64,000 bases of DNA from Kitagawia praeruptora (taxonomy: Eukaryota; Streptophyta; Magnoliopsida; Apiales; Apiaceae): positions 15,805,001-15,869,000 of the forward strand of contig CM075351.1 of the NCBI GenBank assembly GCA_037693485.1, in the 5' to 3' direction. Of this stretch, positions 47,879 through 59,833 are shown in pieces. A program made the position numbers and the translations under genes. Every line of letters starts with the position of its first letter. Positions within the stretch are counted from its first letter, which is position 1. The notes under the pieces are model-generated. The model worked only from the letters and a program-made list of their open reading frames with translations. It had not been told where the DNA came from and searched no databases.

Positions 47879-48900
47879 TCAATGCCTCTGAAGTTGTTGT
47901 TCACCATATATTTCTGCAGCTTTCATTGCTTTTTCCATATTCGGAATAACAGATCCCTGCCAAGGACGAGGGAATTGCAAAAGTAAGAATTTCATAATTT
48001 ACAGAATACAATTTTAAAAAAATATAAAAGTGTCAGGATCTGGTAGGTTCCTGACAGTTTTTATGTATATTTTTGTAGTTTTCTGTTTTATAGAAGTAAG
48101 ATAACAGCTAAACTAGGTAGTTTAACATAGAATAGAGCAGATTGAGATGAGAAATCAGAAGAAATAAGATGAGAAACAGATCAGAATCAGATTTAGATGA
48201 GAAGAGAAACAAGAAACCCTAGGAGAGAGAAAGAGAGGGTTTGTTATAGAGAGAGAAAGAAGTTAGCAAAAGCCAATTTCATATTTCATAACTGGAAATG
48301 AAACATACATCAGTATTTATAGTCTAACATAAAGCACAGACCCAGACTTGTACAAAGACTGAAATACCCTTACTTAAACACAGAATATAGTAAACAGAGA
48401 ACACACAGCCAAATACTACTACTATACTGCTACTATAGTTGACATCCTGACAAAAAGCAGTCCTATTTTATGTCACAAACATACTATGTGTGTGAGAATA
48501 AATATTCTACTTTCCCTCTAGCACAGGATGAATCATCATAACAATTATTTTGTTCCATAAACAATATTCAAAATAATTAGCCAAGTATGCTAACCTGCCC
48601 TTGAGCAATGCCACCTTTCCCTCCACCTCCCTTCCCATTTAATTGCTTCAAAGCTATCTTCAACCACTCCAAAACATTTAACTGTTTCATGTATTTCTCT
48701 GGCACCCCAGCACATACCAAAGTCTTCCTCCCATCTGTGCTAAAACCATTGCAGCAATCCCCTGCACAACGAATATAAACATCAAGTCATCAACCACCTG
48801 ACCTGAGAATACTAAAGTAACCAGAAAGAAAGTTGCAAGTAATCTTCTGCCTCATGACTCAACAACTGCTTCACGGATTGCAGTATTGTCTGAACCAACA
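47879..48900 (-). pseudogene. AlaRS C-terminal exons, block B
   Basis: Exons 48844-48900 (VGSDNTAIREAVVES; donor changed from GT to AT, then a 1-base loss), 48595-48761 (after a shift, STDGRKTLVCAGVPEKYMK, then LNVLEWLKIALKQLNGKGGG) and 47879-47956 (GSVIPNMEKAMKAAEIYGEQ, then QLQRH and a stop). This is the C-terminal domain of AlaRS, which binds tRNA and helps dimerisation. The last exon is open here but frameshifted in block A. A solo LTR sits 75 bp to the right of the last exon. Confidence 0.82.
48031..48452. mobile_element. Solo LTR (TGTCAGG family) with AAAAG TSD
   Basis: Begins TGTCAGGATCTGGTAGG and ends CATCCTGACA; AAAAG duplicated at 48026-48030 and 48453-48457. Block A near 27795-27805 (ATAAAAGCAGTCC) is the empty site. 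The middle is GA-rich with AGAGAGAAAGAGAGGG. Confidence 0.9.
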
Positions 48901-49330
48901 CTGGCACACGTTATACAAAAAAAATTCCCTTTAGAGCAAAGAATTTCTGCCTGTTTACTGACATCTTTAATTTGCTTTCTCTATATTCTCTTGTGTTAGA
49001 TTTTACAACTTGATTCTGATAATAGAGCAGAGTAGTGTCATTATTTTTGGTTATAAGATACAAGTATGTGCTAGCAAGTGGTGCACAATCAGCACAATTA
49101 TATGAATTAAGAATTAACACAGATTTATGGCACACCAAATAGATTCAATAGCTGGGAAAATAGTGATAGAGTGTCTACAATGATCAATAAGTACGATGAA
49201 CAAAAACAACTCCGAAGCTTTCGAGAGGCTCGGTCTCTCCCACACGACACACACTTTACTCAATTCTTAATCGATAACCTAATCCCTCTTTTCTATTTCC
49301 TTTTATCTTTCCACACTTCAGCCCCTGATT

Positions 49331-49957
49331 TTACTCTTTTGCCCTTTCCTTCTCAAAAGACTCTTCTACCCCTGATTTCTTCTTTCTTGTATACTTAATG
49401 CCTGTGAACTGCTGCTCTGTACTCCTTGCAATACCCGCCTCCCAAAGAGCCACCTTGTCCTCAAGGTGAAAGTCGGGAAACCTCTTCCTGAGAGCTGTAA
49501 ACTCTTCCCAGGTTGCTTCAAAATCTGCCAGCCCTTGCCACTTCACTAAGACCTCCACAGTGGTAGAATGCCCATTACGTACTCCCAAGACTCTTTCAGG
49601 TGTTGCAACCAGGACCATATCTACTGTAATACTGTCTGGTATTGTGGGAACAGCTGCTACATCACCTATAGCCAACTTGAGTTGTGATACATGAAACACA
49701 GGATGGATCTTTGATGTCTCGGGCAAGGCCAACTTATACGCCACCTTCCCTATCTTCTGCAAAATCTCATATGGACCATAGAACCTTGGTGACAGCTTTT
49801 CCCAGGCTCTTCGTGCTAACGACTGTTGGCGATAGGGTTGAAGTTTAAGATACACCCACTCCCCTTCTTTGTACTCCACTTCCCTCCTTTTTTTGTCTTC
49901 CTGGGATTTCATTCTTTGTTGTGCTCTAAGCAAATTAAAACGTAATTCATCCAGCAT
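49331..49957 (-). pseudogene. Integrase C-terminus with chromodomain
   Basis: Starts in LDELRFNLLRAQQRMK, followed by the integrase GPY/F module (RFYGPYEILQKIG, KLALPETSKIHPVFHVSQLK) and a chromodomain (VLVKWQGLADFEATWEEF). In chromoviruses this domain directs insertion toward marked chromatin. The frame runs into the 3' LTR from 49430 downward. The N-terminal ATG is not a real start; it continues the polyprotein after the deletion. Confidence 0.9.
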
Positions 49958-51126
49958 TCAGCATTGCATCTCGTGCCACCAACTGTTCTTCTAGACTGCT
50001 GACCCCTGAATATTTCTTTCCAAAATATACTCAGAAAAACTTTGTCACGATCCGAGACAATAGTGGAGGGAAAACCATGTAATCGTACTATTTCCTTCAC
50101 GAAAACTGTTGCCACAGACTGAGCAGTAAAAGGATGCTTTAATGCCACAAAATGAGCGTACTTACTGAATCGATCCACCACCACGAGGATGCTGTCATAC
50201 CCCAGGGATTTTGGTAAGCCCTCGATGAAATCGAGTGAGATATCATCCCAGATTTTGGTTGGTACTGGCAGGGGTTGTAGGAGTCCCGCTGGTCTCAAGG
50301 TTAAAGTTTTGATTTGTTGACACGTCGAACATGCCTTCACATACCTCGCTATTTCTTGCCTCATACCGACCCAAAACCACTCCCTGGCCACTCTTTGATA
50401 CGTTTTTAGTTCCCCAGCATGGCCCCCAACCGCAGAATCATGATATTCTCGTAATATAGTCGTGATCCATGCACATCCTTTAGGTATCACCAATCTGCCT
50501 TTATACTTTACCACACCTTGCTCCACCTCGAACCCCTTAGAACAATTGTCTCCCTTTGCAATATCTCGCCGTAACTGTACCATGTATGGGTCTTCCTGTA
50601 TCTGGTTGGTAATCTCCTCCCAAGAAGTGCCATGAGTAGTGACCAGTGTACTCAACTCTCCCGATTCCTCTTGTTTCCGAGACAACGCGTCGGCCACTAA
50701 ATTAGAGGGCCCAGGCTGGTACTGAATCTCAAAGGTAAAACCCATTAATTTACTAACCCATTTCTGATACTCTGCACCAATTTCCCTTTGTTCCAACAGA
50801 AATCGCAAGCTTTGCTGGTCCGTCTTAATTGTGAATTTTCGCCCCAATAAATAATGTCGCCACTTCATAACCGAGAGCACAATTGCCATTAGTTCCTTTT
50901 CGTAGATGGATTTGAGGCGAGCTCTTGGCCCCAATGTACTGCTGTAGAAGGCTATAGGATGTCCTTGTTGTGACAGGACCGCCCCCAAGCCAAAACCCGA
51001 AGCGTCTGTCTCCACCACGAATGGTAGCTCGAAATTTGGCAGGGCTAGTATGGGTGTCGTTGTCATCAGTTGTTTGAGCTGTTTAAAAGCTTGATCCGCA
51101 GCTGAATTCCACCCAAAACTGTCCTT
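49909..51126 (-). pseudogene. Gypsy RNase H and integrase, catalytic core deleted
   Basis: RNase H motifs: VVETDASGFGLGAVLSQQ, YEKELMAIV, TDQQSL and VADALSRK. Integrase: an HHCC zinc finger (H...GGHAGELKTYQRV, then CSTCQQ), first Asp in ISLDFIEGLP, second Asp in IVSDRDKVFLS. After FWKEIF the frame turns into unrelated residues, and the segment with the third catalytic residue (Glu of the D,D-35-E triad) is missing. The next recognisable part is downstream, at 49957, in another frame. The missing stretch is probably a few hundred bases. Confidence 0.9.
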
Positions 51127-51846
51127 TTACAGTTGTTCTGTCAATGGCAACGCGACTTTAGCATACCCTTTCACAAACTTACGGTAATACCCGGTGAGCC
51201 CTAAGAAACCACGTAATTCCTTGATATTTCTAGGTACAGCCCAGTCTACCATTGCTTGAATCTTCTCCCCGTCTACCGCCACCCCCTTCGACGAGATTAT
51301 ATGGCCCAGGTATGCCACTTCTGCCCGGCCAAATGCACACTTCTTTTTATGAGCATATAACTTATGCTTCTGAAGGATACTGAACACCAACCTCAAATGT
51401 TCCTCATGAGCTTCCAGTGTGGGGCTATATATAAGGATATCGTCAAAAAAGACGAGTACGAATTTTCGTAAATAAGGCTTGAAAATCTCGTTCATTAAAG
51501 CCTGAAAGGTGGCTGGTCCATTCGTCAACCCAAACAGTAGGACCCGAAACTCATAGTGTCCTTCATGGGTCCGGAATGCCGTCTTGGGTATGTCTTCCTC
51601 CATACGTATTTGGTGGTATCCGGACTTGAGGTCTAACTTTGAGAACACCACAGCCCCGTGCAACTCATCCAACAACTCGTCAATCACCGGAATTGGGTAT
51701 TTATCCGGGATTGTCACCTTGTTCAAGGCCCGGTAATCCACACAAAAACGCCAAGACAAATCTTTTTTCCTCACTAGTATGACAGGACTAGAGAATGGGC
51801 TTCGTGATATTTGAATAATCTGTGCTTGTAACATGTCCCTAATCAT
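51127..51846 (-). pseudogene. Gypsy reverse transcriptase, ends in a premature stop
   Basis: The RT core is present: FSSPVILVRKKD, FCVDYRALNKVTIPDKYPIP, KLDLKSGYHQIRM, FGLTNGPATFQALMN and the catalytic box FFDDILIYS. TAA at 51127-51129 follows LPLTEQL, where relatives continue into the RNase H linker (KDSFGW is visible directly after the stop). RT itself is intact, but its fusion to RNase H and integrase is cut. Confidence 0.92.
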
Positions 51847-53125
51847 TCCCTCTATTTCGTTTTTTTTGAATCTGGGGGTACCTGTAGGGTCTTACCGACA
51901 CTGGTGCTGTTCCTGGCTTGAGATTGATTGCGTGTGCATATGTTCTTGGTGGAGGCAGCCCTGTTGGCATGTTAAACACTTCGTCAAACTGCTCTAGTAT
52001 GGGAATCAACGACTTGGGAACACCAACCTGCTTCTCCCCTATCTTACTCTCTGTTTCGAGACCATCAATACAGTTTAACTCAACCAACAGCCCGCATCTC
52101 GTTTTCTTCAAAGTGCGTATCATAGCCTTGAGAGATATTAATGTTTTCCCGAGTGTTGGGTCTCCTTTGATCGTTACAGTCTCCCCTTGGACCCGAAAAC
52201 CAAGGGTTTGGGTTTTCCAGTTAGCACTCATGGTCCCCAATTTCTCCAGCCACTCAATGCCTAAAATCAGGTCTGAGTTTCCCAACTTCAACGGCAAGAA
52301 ATCCTCCACTACCTCAATGCCCTGAATCCACACGGCCAAACTCCTACACACTCCCTTTCCCTTTACCGACTGACCCGTTCCCAATGCTACTCCAAACCCC
52401 TTAGTAGGTGTGACCTCAATCTCCAGTTTCCTAACAGTCTCCTCAGACACGAAGTTATGGGTCGCCCCTGGGTTGATCATTACGATAACTTGTACTCCTT
52501 TTACAGTCCCCAACAACTTGATTGTCTTTGGTGTGGTTAATCCGACCACCGAATTGAGTGACACTTCCGTTTGTAGCTGTTCCTCACTCCCCACACCTTC
52601 ACTTTCAGTGCTTGGGCTTAATAATGGACTGCCCCCGTCTTCGTCTTCACTCTTCGACAACAGTACACTAAGCTCCTTCTTTGTACATCTGTGCCCTACT
52701 TGCCACTTCCCGTCGCACTTAAAACACAACCCTTTCTCTCGTCTACTCTGCCACTCTTGGTCACTTAACTTCCTCACCATTCCCACTGGCTTTGCTATCG
52801 GAATCGTACTTGAGTTTTTTGAACTAGCCACAGAACTTGACTGACTTGAAAACATGGTTGGTGAACGGTTGCTACTAATCGACCCATTAGTACTCTTACT
52901 TTCCAAAGAATAAGTTGAGGGACTATAATACTTTTGACTAACTGACCCATATTCCGAAAGCGCATACGTACCTCTACTCCCAACAGCTGAACTGACCCCT
53001 TTACCACGGTTTCGAGCCTCTGCACTACACCGGATTTTTTCTTCAATTTTCACGGACAGCTCCATGGCATGGTCCAAACTCCTCGGTCCCAACAACCTCA
53101 GCTCTGCCTTGATTTCATTTTTCAT
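51839..53125 (-). pseudogene. Gypsy zinc knuckle and protease region
   Basis: Continues gag with a zinc knuckle, CFKCDGKWQVGHRC, then a protease-like domain. Where aspartic proteases carry DSG (VMIDSGATHNF in relatives), this copy reads MINPGATHNFV, so the catalytic Asp is replaced by Asn and Ser by Pro. It ends with the RT entry region (LPPPRTYAHAINLKPGTAPV, RPYRYP), then leaves the frame at an A-run near 51860. Confidence 0.88.
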
Positions 53126-54007
53126 CCTTCAACCCGTTGATATATTGTCCCTTCGCTATTTCCTCTGGCACCCCTACCAACGGCGCCATTAATTCAATGA
53201 AACCCCTCCGGTACTCAACCACGGACTCCGTTTGAGTGTGTCCCAGCCATTGCTCCTGTAGGCTCCCGGCAGATGTAGGACGGAATTGATGCAATAGGAT
53301 CCGTTTAAGCTCTACCCAACTCCGTACTGGCCTCCTATTATGCTCCCACTGAAACCACAGAAGAGCATCTCCTTCTAATGCAACAATGGCCGCCTCTAAC
53401 TGTTCCCCCTCCGTTAACTTGTAGAAACTGAAAAATCGCTCTGCTCTCATAATCCAACCATCCGGATTCTCTCCCATGAAAATCGGTAAATCCAACTTCT
53501 TTGCTCTCCACTGAGACCCACCAGTATTATTTTGCTCTCCTCGACCCGTCCCAGGTCCTGGGCCCCGACCCAACCCATAGATACCATCTCGACCCGGACC
53601 GCCACCTGACCCGGACCGCCACCTGACCCGCTACCTTCCTCCCCTACACCGATTCGATCCTTACATCCCACATACTCCACCGTTGAATTAACCCCTTCTC
53701 CTTCATTGCCTATTGTCCCTTTCAAGAAGGTCAACGAAGATCTTACTTCTGTTTGAAACTTCTCCTGTTCCCCTCTCACAGCCTTTATAAACCCTTCCTG
53801 CGCCTCCCTTGACCTAGCTATTCGTTCCTCCATCTTCAGTGTGGCTTGCTCTATCGATTTGGTAATCTTCTCAATTTGGGTTTGTTGCATCTCTTGAGAC
53901 GCCGCCTGTACGGACACCGAGATTTGTTCTGCCATGGTTGCCCATAACTCCCCCACCCCCTTCTCTAACATCTCTATCCGATACTGATTGCTTGGCGGAG
54001 CTCCCAT
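53115..54007 (-). pseudogene. Gypsy gag, frameshifted
   Basis: The first frame starts at the ATG at 54007 (MGAPPSNQYRIEML) with a coiled-coil-like region. It shifts near 53570-53590 into the frame holding the capsid core (LDLPIFMGENPDGWIMRAER, then ALLWFQWEHNRRPVRSW, EEIAKGQYINGLKDE). A second shift, apparently a 7-bp insertion, occurs at about 53115-53125. Gag forms the virus-like particle of the element. The shifts mean no full Gag-Pol can be made from this copy. Confidence 0.88.
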
Positions 54008-54466
54008 CACGTCACTGCTCTGATACCAATTTGCTAGCAAGTGGTGCACAATCAGCACAATTATATGAATTAACACAGATTTATGGCACACCAAATAGAT
54101 TCAATAGCTGGGAAAATAGTGATAGAGTGTCTACAATGATCAATAAGTACGATGAACAAGAACAACTCCGAAGCTTTCGAGAGGCTCGGTCTCTCCCACA
54201 CGACACACACTTTACTCAATTCTTAATCGATAACCTAATCCCTCTTTTCTATTTCCTTTTATCTTTCCACACTTCAGCCCCTGATTTTACTCTTTTGCCC
54301 TTTCCTTCTCAAAAGACTCTTCTACCCCTGATTTCTTCTTTCTTGTATACTTAATGCCTGTGAACTGCTGCTCTGTACTCCTTGCAGTATGAAGGTGCAT
54401 AGAGAAAAGGTAAGAAATTTGAACAGAAAAAGAGAAATGAAAACTAGTAAAAAACTAGTGATATGC

Positions 54467-54920
54467 CAGGAATTGCTTGTTCCTGAGTTGTATATTTGAT
54501 TGGTTTTGGCATTTTTGAATGTTTAAGTGATAAGAATTGCAGAAGCAGTAGAGAAACAGCTACATACAGAAGAATTAAGATAAAATACAGAGAGATTAGG
54601 GCAGAATTAGAGATATAGCAAAGAGATAGAGATGGATCAGTAGAAAGACGCAGACTTTAGAGATAGACAGAGATAGCGAAGAAGATAACTAGTTTCTAGA
54701 GAGAGAAACTGTTAGAGAGAAAGGAGAGAGACTTGTGGAACAAGTTTCATTTTCATGTCATCATAATGCATAATAGAAAACAACTGGTAAATCTATTAAT
54801 AGACTCTACTAACTTGTAACTACTTAAAAGACATAACGGCCCCTATCTCAATACTCGCTACTGATTACTTAATGTCCCAAACTACTACTAGTCATTACTA
54901 ATATACTACTCCGTAATACT
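54467..54920 (-). mobile_element. LTR remnant, block B copy
   Basis: Block B counterpart of 28530-28980: starts TGCCAGGAATTGCTTGTTCC and ends at the donor of an AlaRS exon. It lies directly right of the gypsy element but belongs to a different LTR family. Confidence 0.6.
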
Positions 54921-55552
54921 TACCGTGAGAAAAATCAAATCTCAATTTTTCAGGGAGAACAATTGATCCCTTTTGGTCAAGATGATTACCAAGCAGTTCC
55001 TGTACAAGTGCAGAGTGTGTAAATTTTCATTCACAAAGATAAACGGAGTAGACATGAATAACAATACTCTTTAAATATTACCCTGAGAGCAAAATTCAAC
55101 ATGTGTGTACAAGTATGGTTAGGAGCAATGAGCCTACGCCTGGTATAGGCAATCTACAAAATAAGTTACAGTAAGAAGTAGTGTTTAAGATATTCATGAT
55201 GAGCAATGCACCAATTAGTTGGCAATGCCTACGTGTATCTCAATAGGGTGTATATACTTGTATAGCTTAAAAACGTTAAATAAATAAAAGCCAAAATCAT
55301 TAAATAACAAATTGCTTCACGTGATAAAACATAGTTAAACTTCTCAAGCCAAAGCAACTAAAAAACTAAGCCTAAAGTCCTAGTTGACAATTTGATACCT
55401 TCCATGTAAATTTGAAAGAATCATTTGTTGCTTAAATACCTTTCCTCTGCAAAGTTGAGGTCGCGTCAGCATTCATAGCAATTGTTCTACCAGCTTGCTG
55501 TCAATTAAATATTAAGAAATATCAGGATAATCGGCGTCAAACATATTTAGAA

Positions 55553-55690
55553 TAAAGCAAACTACACATCAGTCATCGTTTTAATAATATGCAAATTATT
55601 CTGTAGCATGTCAAACATATTTAGAATAAAGCATACTACACATCAGTCATCGTTTTAATAATATGCATATTATTCTGTAGCGAGTTGTAA
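55553..55690. repeat. Local tandem duplication of about 70 bp
   Basis: GTCAAACATATTTAGAATAA, then GCAAACTACACATCAGTCAT, occurs twice in a row in block B (from about 55537 and 55608). Block A has one copy near 29594. Confidence 0.75.
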
Positions 55691-56980
55691 TACTGTGCAA
55701 ACACCCACACGACAAGAGTAGGAGCTTAAGACCAGTGAAGGGTTAACTTGTTTAGTACTCTCCCAATGGTATACCTTAGGCGATAAATGCAAGAAAGCAT
55801 TAGCTTATTATATAAGGTGAAAATATATTGAAGTGAAAAACATTACCTTATTTAAGCATTTCTTGATCTCCCCCAAGCCTCATTCATTGCACTAACAAAA
55901 CCATCTACATCAACCAACAAGCCTCGTTCTTCTGTCGTTAACTGATAGAAAATCAAAACGAGTGACCACTAATAGTTGAAAATTTGAGGAATAAAATAGC
56001 TTTCATCAACCTGGGTCAAATCTAATGGGAAGCCATAGGTATCCCATAAGAGAAATGCATCCTGCAACAGAAGACCAACAATAGTGTAAGCCTGTAAGGA
56101 ACTAACTCCGGTTAAGTAACAAGTCAATACCCCAACCTTTTTGAACAATGAACAAAATACCGAAATGTAAAATATGCACAAGACTAGTTGTTGAAATTTT
56201 TCGCCTACAAGGCAATAAATTAAAAAGGCGTAAACAGCAACTTGGATTTAGAGGGCAAGGCGATTCTAAGCATCTTTTGGTCTTCACAAAATTTTGTTTG
56301 CTTTAGTTTTATCTTGGGTTCACAAATATTTCTTTGGGCCTGTTGGTTTGGCGTAAAATATGTTAACAGAAAATAACTTATTTGTTGTTAGATACACAGT
56401 CAGGAATTTTAATCAATTTATGTTATCTTCACAAAAGAATTTGCTGCTATTATATTTCTTTGGGCGCACAAGTATCTTCTATATATATATATATATATAT
56501 GATAATGATCAAATAAAAACCAAATTTATAATAAAAACTAGAAACTCATCTTAGCCCTTTATTTTTTATAATTAGGTTATATCCAAATCATACATATCTT
56601 GTCTTATCTATATCCTTCACTCCTTTCTCTCCCATCCCTTTTGATGTGATTTCAATCTCACTCACCACATTTACACATATTGCATATATATACACGACAC
56701 ATACAAAGTTGAATGTATATATCATTCCCTATATCAAATATTATGACGCGGTTGTCATGAATTTCGACATCAGTCATCATAAATCCAACGTTACATCTAG
56801 ACTATTCATTTGCCATTGTACAAATTATCAAGGTGTTAGCGGTGATTTCAAACAGTGGTGGTGAAATGAATCGGTGATTTGAAACGGTGATGGTGATATG
56901 AATCAGTGGCGGTGGTGTGAATTAGAGGGGTTGGTGAAAGAATTGTTTTCCTTTTATTTTAATTTAGTTTCTAGTTGGGT

Positions 56981-56986
<6 letters not shown>

Positions 56987-57032
<46 letters not shown>

Positions 57033-57034
57033 TG
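56987..57034. repeat. (GT)n(AT)n microsatellite
   Basis: About 18 GT units followed by about 5 AT units in an AlaRS pseudogene intron. Confidence 0.95.
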
Positions 57035-57078
57035 TACCTTTCTATACAATGATTTAAATGCATATTATAGTGTCATAT

Positions 57079-57351
57079 ATTCCCTCCGTCCCCTTTTACA
57101 TGTCCCTTCTAAAAATAAATTGTCTCATAATACATGTTGATTTCTCTATACAATGCAAGTTTGAGTGTTATCTTCCCAAACTATCCCTACATTTATAACT
57201 CTCAAAATTTGACCAATATGAACTATGTTATTTTCTCATTTTCCAATGTATTAATCAAGGGTTAACTAAGTAAAAAAATTATCTAACCAATTATTTTTTT
57301 TAACATGTGTAATTTTTTCAAAAGGGACGTGTAAAGGGGGCGGAGGGAGTA
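57079..57351. mobile_element. Stowaway-type MITE
   Basis: TA-TTCCCTCCGTCCCCTTTT at the left and AAAGGGGGCGGAGGGAG-TA at the right, with inner arms TACATGTCCCTT and AAGGGACGTGTA. About 273 bp, within the AlaRS pseudogene between exons 57556-57615 and 56011-56061. Confidence 0.88.
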
Positions 57352-59351
57352 AGTTATCAGGGGGATAATAATGACAGCGCCTTGGTCAGGATCTGACCAT
57401 GCAGGCAGTGAATAGTTAAATAACACATAGTACACGGGACTAAATCATTATTCAATTACAGAAATCAAAACCATTACTAGCACGAAAACAGATCACACAA
57501 AGGGGCAAGTGAACAATATAAAAATAAACAGAGACACAAACATGCATGTGCTTACCGGCCCAATTAGTATTTTCCCCTCAACATCTTCAGCAGCCTTCTT
57601 AAATTTATCAATTCCCTGAGAATAGTCAATGAGCAATTATGTCTAACTGATACTGGAAGACATATTATTATCAACATAAAAAACAAAAGTTGACAAGGAA
57701 AGAATTAAGCAAACACCCCAGGGAGTTATTAACACAATAATAAGAACCAACACATATATTGAGAAGATTCAGTCAGTACCAACAACATGAGTGGGGCCTT
57801 AATTGGCCATTGACAGGTGTGATCTATTTTAACTTACTCCTCCAGAAATATTATATGAAAAATGTATTGCAAGTTGGAACCCAGTGACCAAATGTCAATG
57901 AACTAATGGTACTTCAAGAATAGTCTTGAGATCTGTTTCTATAATATTCACTGAAATATGTTAAATATACAGTAATATTGTTGGGAGCAGGAAAAAATAT
58001 TACTATTAAGGAGTTTATTCCTATCTGGAGGTTATTTTCACACACAGTATTTAGAGTTGGGACTATAGATTTTTATTATTATAAGGAGGTTATTCCTATA
58101 TAGAGTATTACTATACAGAGGTTCGACAGTATAAGCATAACAAATTATGACTCAGGCTTACCTTAACCAATGTCCAGCCAAAGCTTATCTCCTCCAATGC
58201 AATAGCGTCTACAATATGCTCTTCGCATTGCTTTAGCTCAGGAAAAACATAGCCCATTACCTCCACAACTTTTACCAACCTGATATCCCCAATAATTCAT
58301 GGCTTTGAATTTTTGTGAGATTTGTAAGTAACATCTCCCTTAGTTTAAAGATGTGTGATACATGTCAACACTTGCAGCATGAGATCTCACCCACTAAAAA
58401 AACCTTTATCAGCTTTTAGGACCTCGGTACCATAACGTACAGCTTGGCGAAGTATTCGTCTAAGAACATATTCACGTCCCTCGCCTCCTGCAATGGTAGC
58501 ATCCAGGAGTAACAATTCAAACCTGTTACCTGGCAAAGGAATTCAACAAACTGTAAGACAGTCACTATCTATACAAGTACTGGTAATTCAAGTAGACTAC
58601 GATTATGGGGTACAACATCTAAACATAGATCATATCCAATACAATCAGGCTCAAGCCATCTTGAAAACGGCCAAAAGAAATGTGTGAGAAGAGAAGATTA
58701 CGAGTTAGGGAAAAAAACCAAGGAGGAACTATCAGTTCCAGTCTTGGAGGATTAAAAAAGTGCAACTTGCTATACCAAAATATGTGCAGTCAAATGCTGA
58801 ACAACAATCGATTATCAATACATTGTTTCTATTTTAGCAAATCCTGCATGAAGTACTTCTGAAAGAATGCAATCGCTGCATGTATCGCACTCACCGGACG
58901 CTGGTGGGTTTTAGAGTTTTAGCTGAACAAGTACGACAAGCTGCTATCAATCCTTGCTACCCTAAGAGAGTCGTAAGTATAGGTCCGGAATTAGGTTCAT
59001 AACTACAATATAATGTGCCTCGGTTTAAACTTCAATAAGAATTTTACAAATCCGTTTAGCCCAGCAAAGAAGGTTGCTTCTTAAGTTAGTTACTAATACA
59101 TAACGGTAACTAAGCTAACTCATCACAAACTTTAAGTTGGATCGCCAGTCCAGAAGTACAAGTGATGATTTAGCCCATATACCCTGATACATAACTACGG
59201 TATTATCCAGAAGAACTCTAGTTTCCACATTACCAAGACAACCGCAGTGCCCTCAGCTCAAATAGAATATAATATATTTGCACAACACTATGCAAGTCTT
59301 GTACACAGAAATTAGAAAGTCTAAAACAAAATAAATGAATTCAGGACCATC

Positions 59352-59833
59352 TGTCAGGAATTGATGAATTCCTGACTTGTTTTATGTATATTTTTGTAGT
59401 TTTCTGTGTTAATAAGGCTAGAAACAGCTTATCACAGCTTGACTCTAGAAGATAGGTACTGATTCAATCAGTATTTGCAGACAGAAACTAAGTTCTTAGA
59501 GAACTTGTAGAAGAAGAAAGGGTCTAGCGAGAAAAACCCTAGAGAGAGAGAGAGAGAGACAGAATTCAGTTAGAGATAGAGAGAGAAAGAGTGGTGGAAC
59601 AATTGATTTCAGTTAGAGATAGAGAGAGAAAGTGGTGGAACAATGTTCCCTTTTCATATATTCATCATGCATAATAGAAAATGAACTACAAGTCTGGTAT
59701 TTATAGACCAGCTCAAGTAATTAACTTCCAATGTATATAGACTATAAAACCCCTGACTTAAACTACTAGTAATACTTTGTAGTGCTATTCTAAACAATAT
59801 TGATACTAATATGGCAATATGACAGTCCTGACA
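59352..59833. mobile_element. Solo LTR (TGTCAGG family) with CCATC TSD
   Basis: Begins TGTCAGGAATTGATGAATTC and ends GACAGTCCTGACA; CCATC duplicated at 59347-59351 and 59834-59838. Its GA-rich middle (two AGTTAGAGATAGAGAGAG runs) and CATCATGCATAATAGAAAAT match the remnants in blocks A and B. Confidence 0.9.

Larger units (their letters stand above)
49069..54386 (-). mobile_element. Ty3/gypsy chromovirus, recent insertion
   Basis: LTRs at 49069-49430 (362 bp, 3' LTR) and 54032-54386 (355 bp, 5' LTR) run TGCTAGCAAGTGG...ACTCCTTGCA. By eye they differ only by a 7-bp tandem duplication and one substitution. The TSD GTATG is at 49064-49068 and 54387-54391; block A near 28452-28460 is the empty site. 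The primer-binding site TGGTATCAGAGC (initiator tRNA-Met) adjoins the 5' LTR, and the polypurine tract TTTGGGAGGCGGGTAT adjoins the 3' LTR. Order gag-PR-RT-RH-IN-chromodomain marks a chromovirus, perhaps Reina-like. It lies between AlaRS pseudogene exons. Confidence 0.97.
40184..56040. repeat. Segmental duplication, block B
   Basis: Direct copy of block A lengthened by insertions: hAT MITE (41929-42543), MULE-like element (42935-44046), solo LTR (48031-48452), a gypsy element (49069-54386) and about 430 bp near 46310-46745. Without these the gene order equals block A, except that segment W is on the left. Just right of the RRM part, near 45140-45170, only its last 25 bp (GATTTCATAAGGATTACAAC) remain. 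Confidence 0.88.

Noticed and set aside
51918..52844. Two plus-strand open frames of 135-144 codons
   Set aside because: They are antisense to the gypsy zinc-knuckle/protease region and show no known domain; shadows of the real frame.
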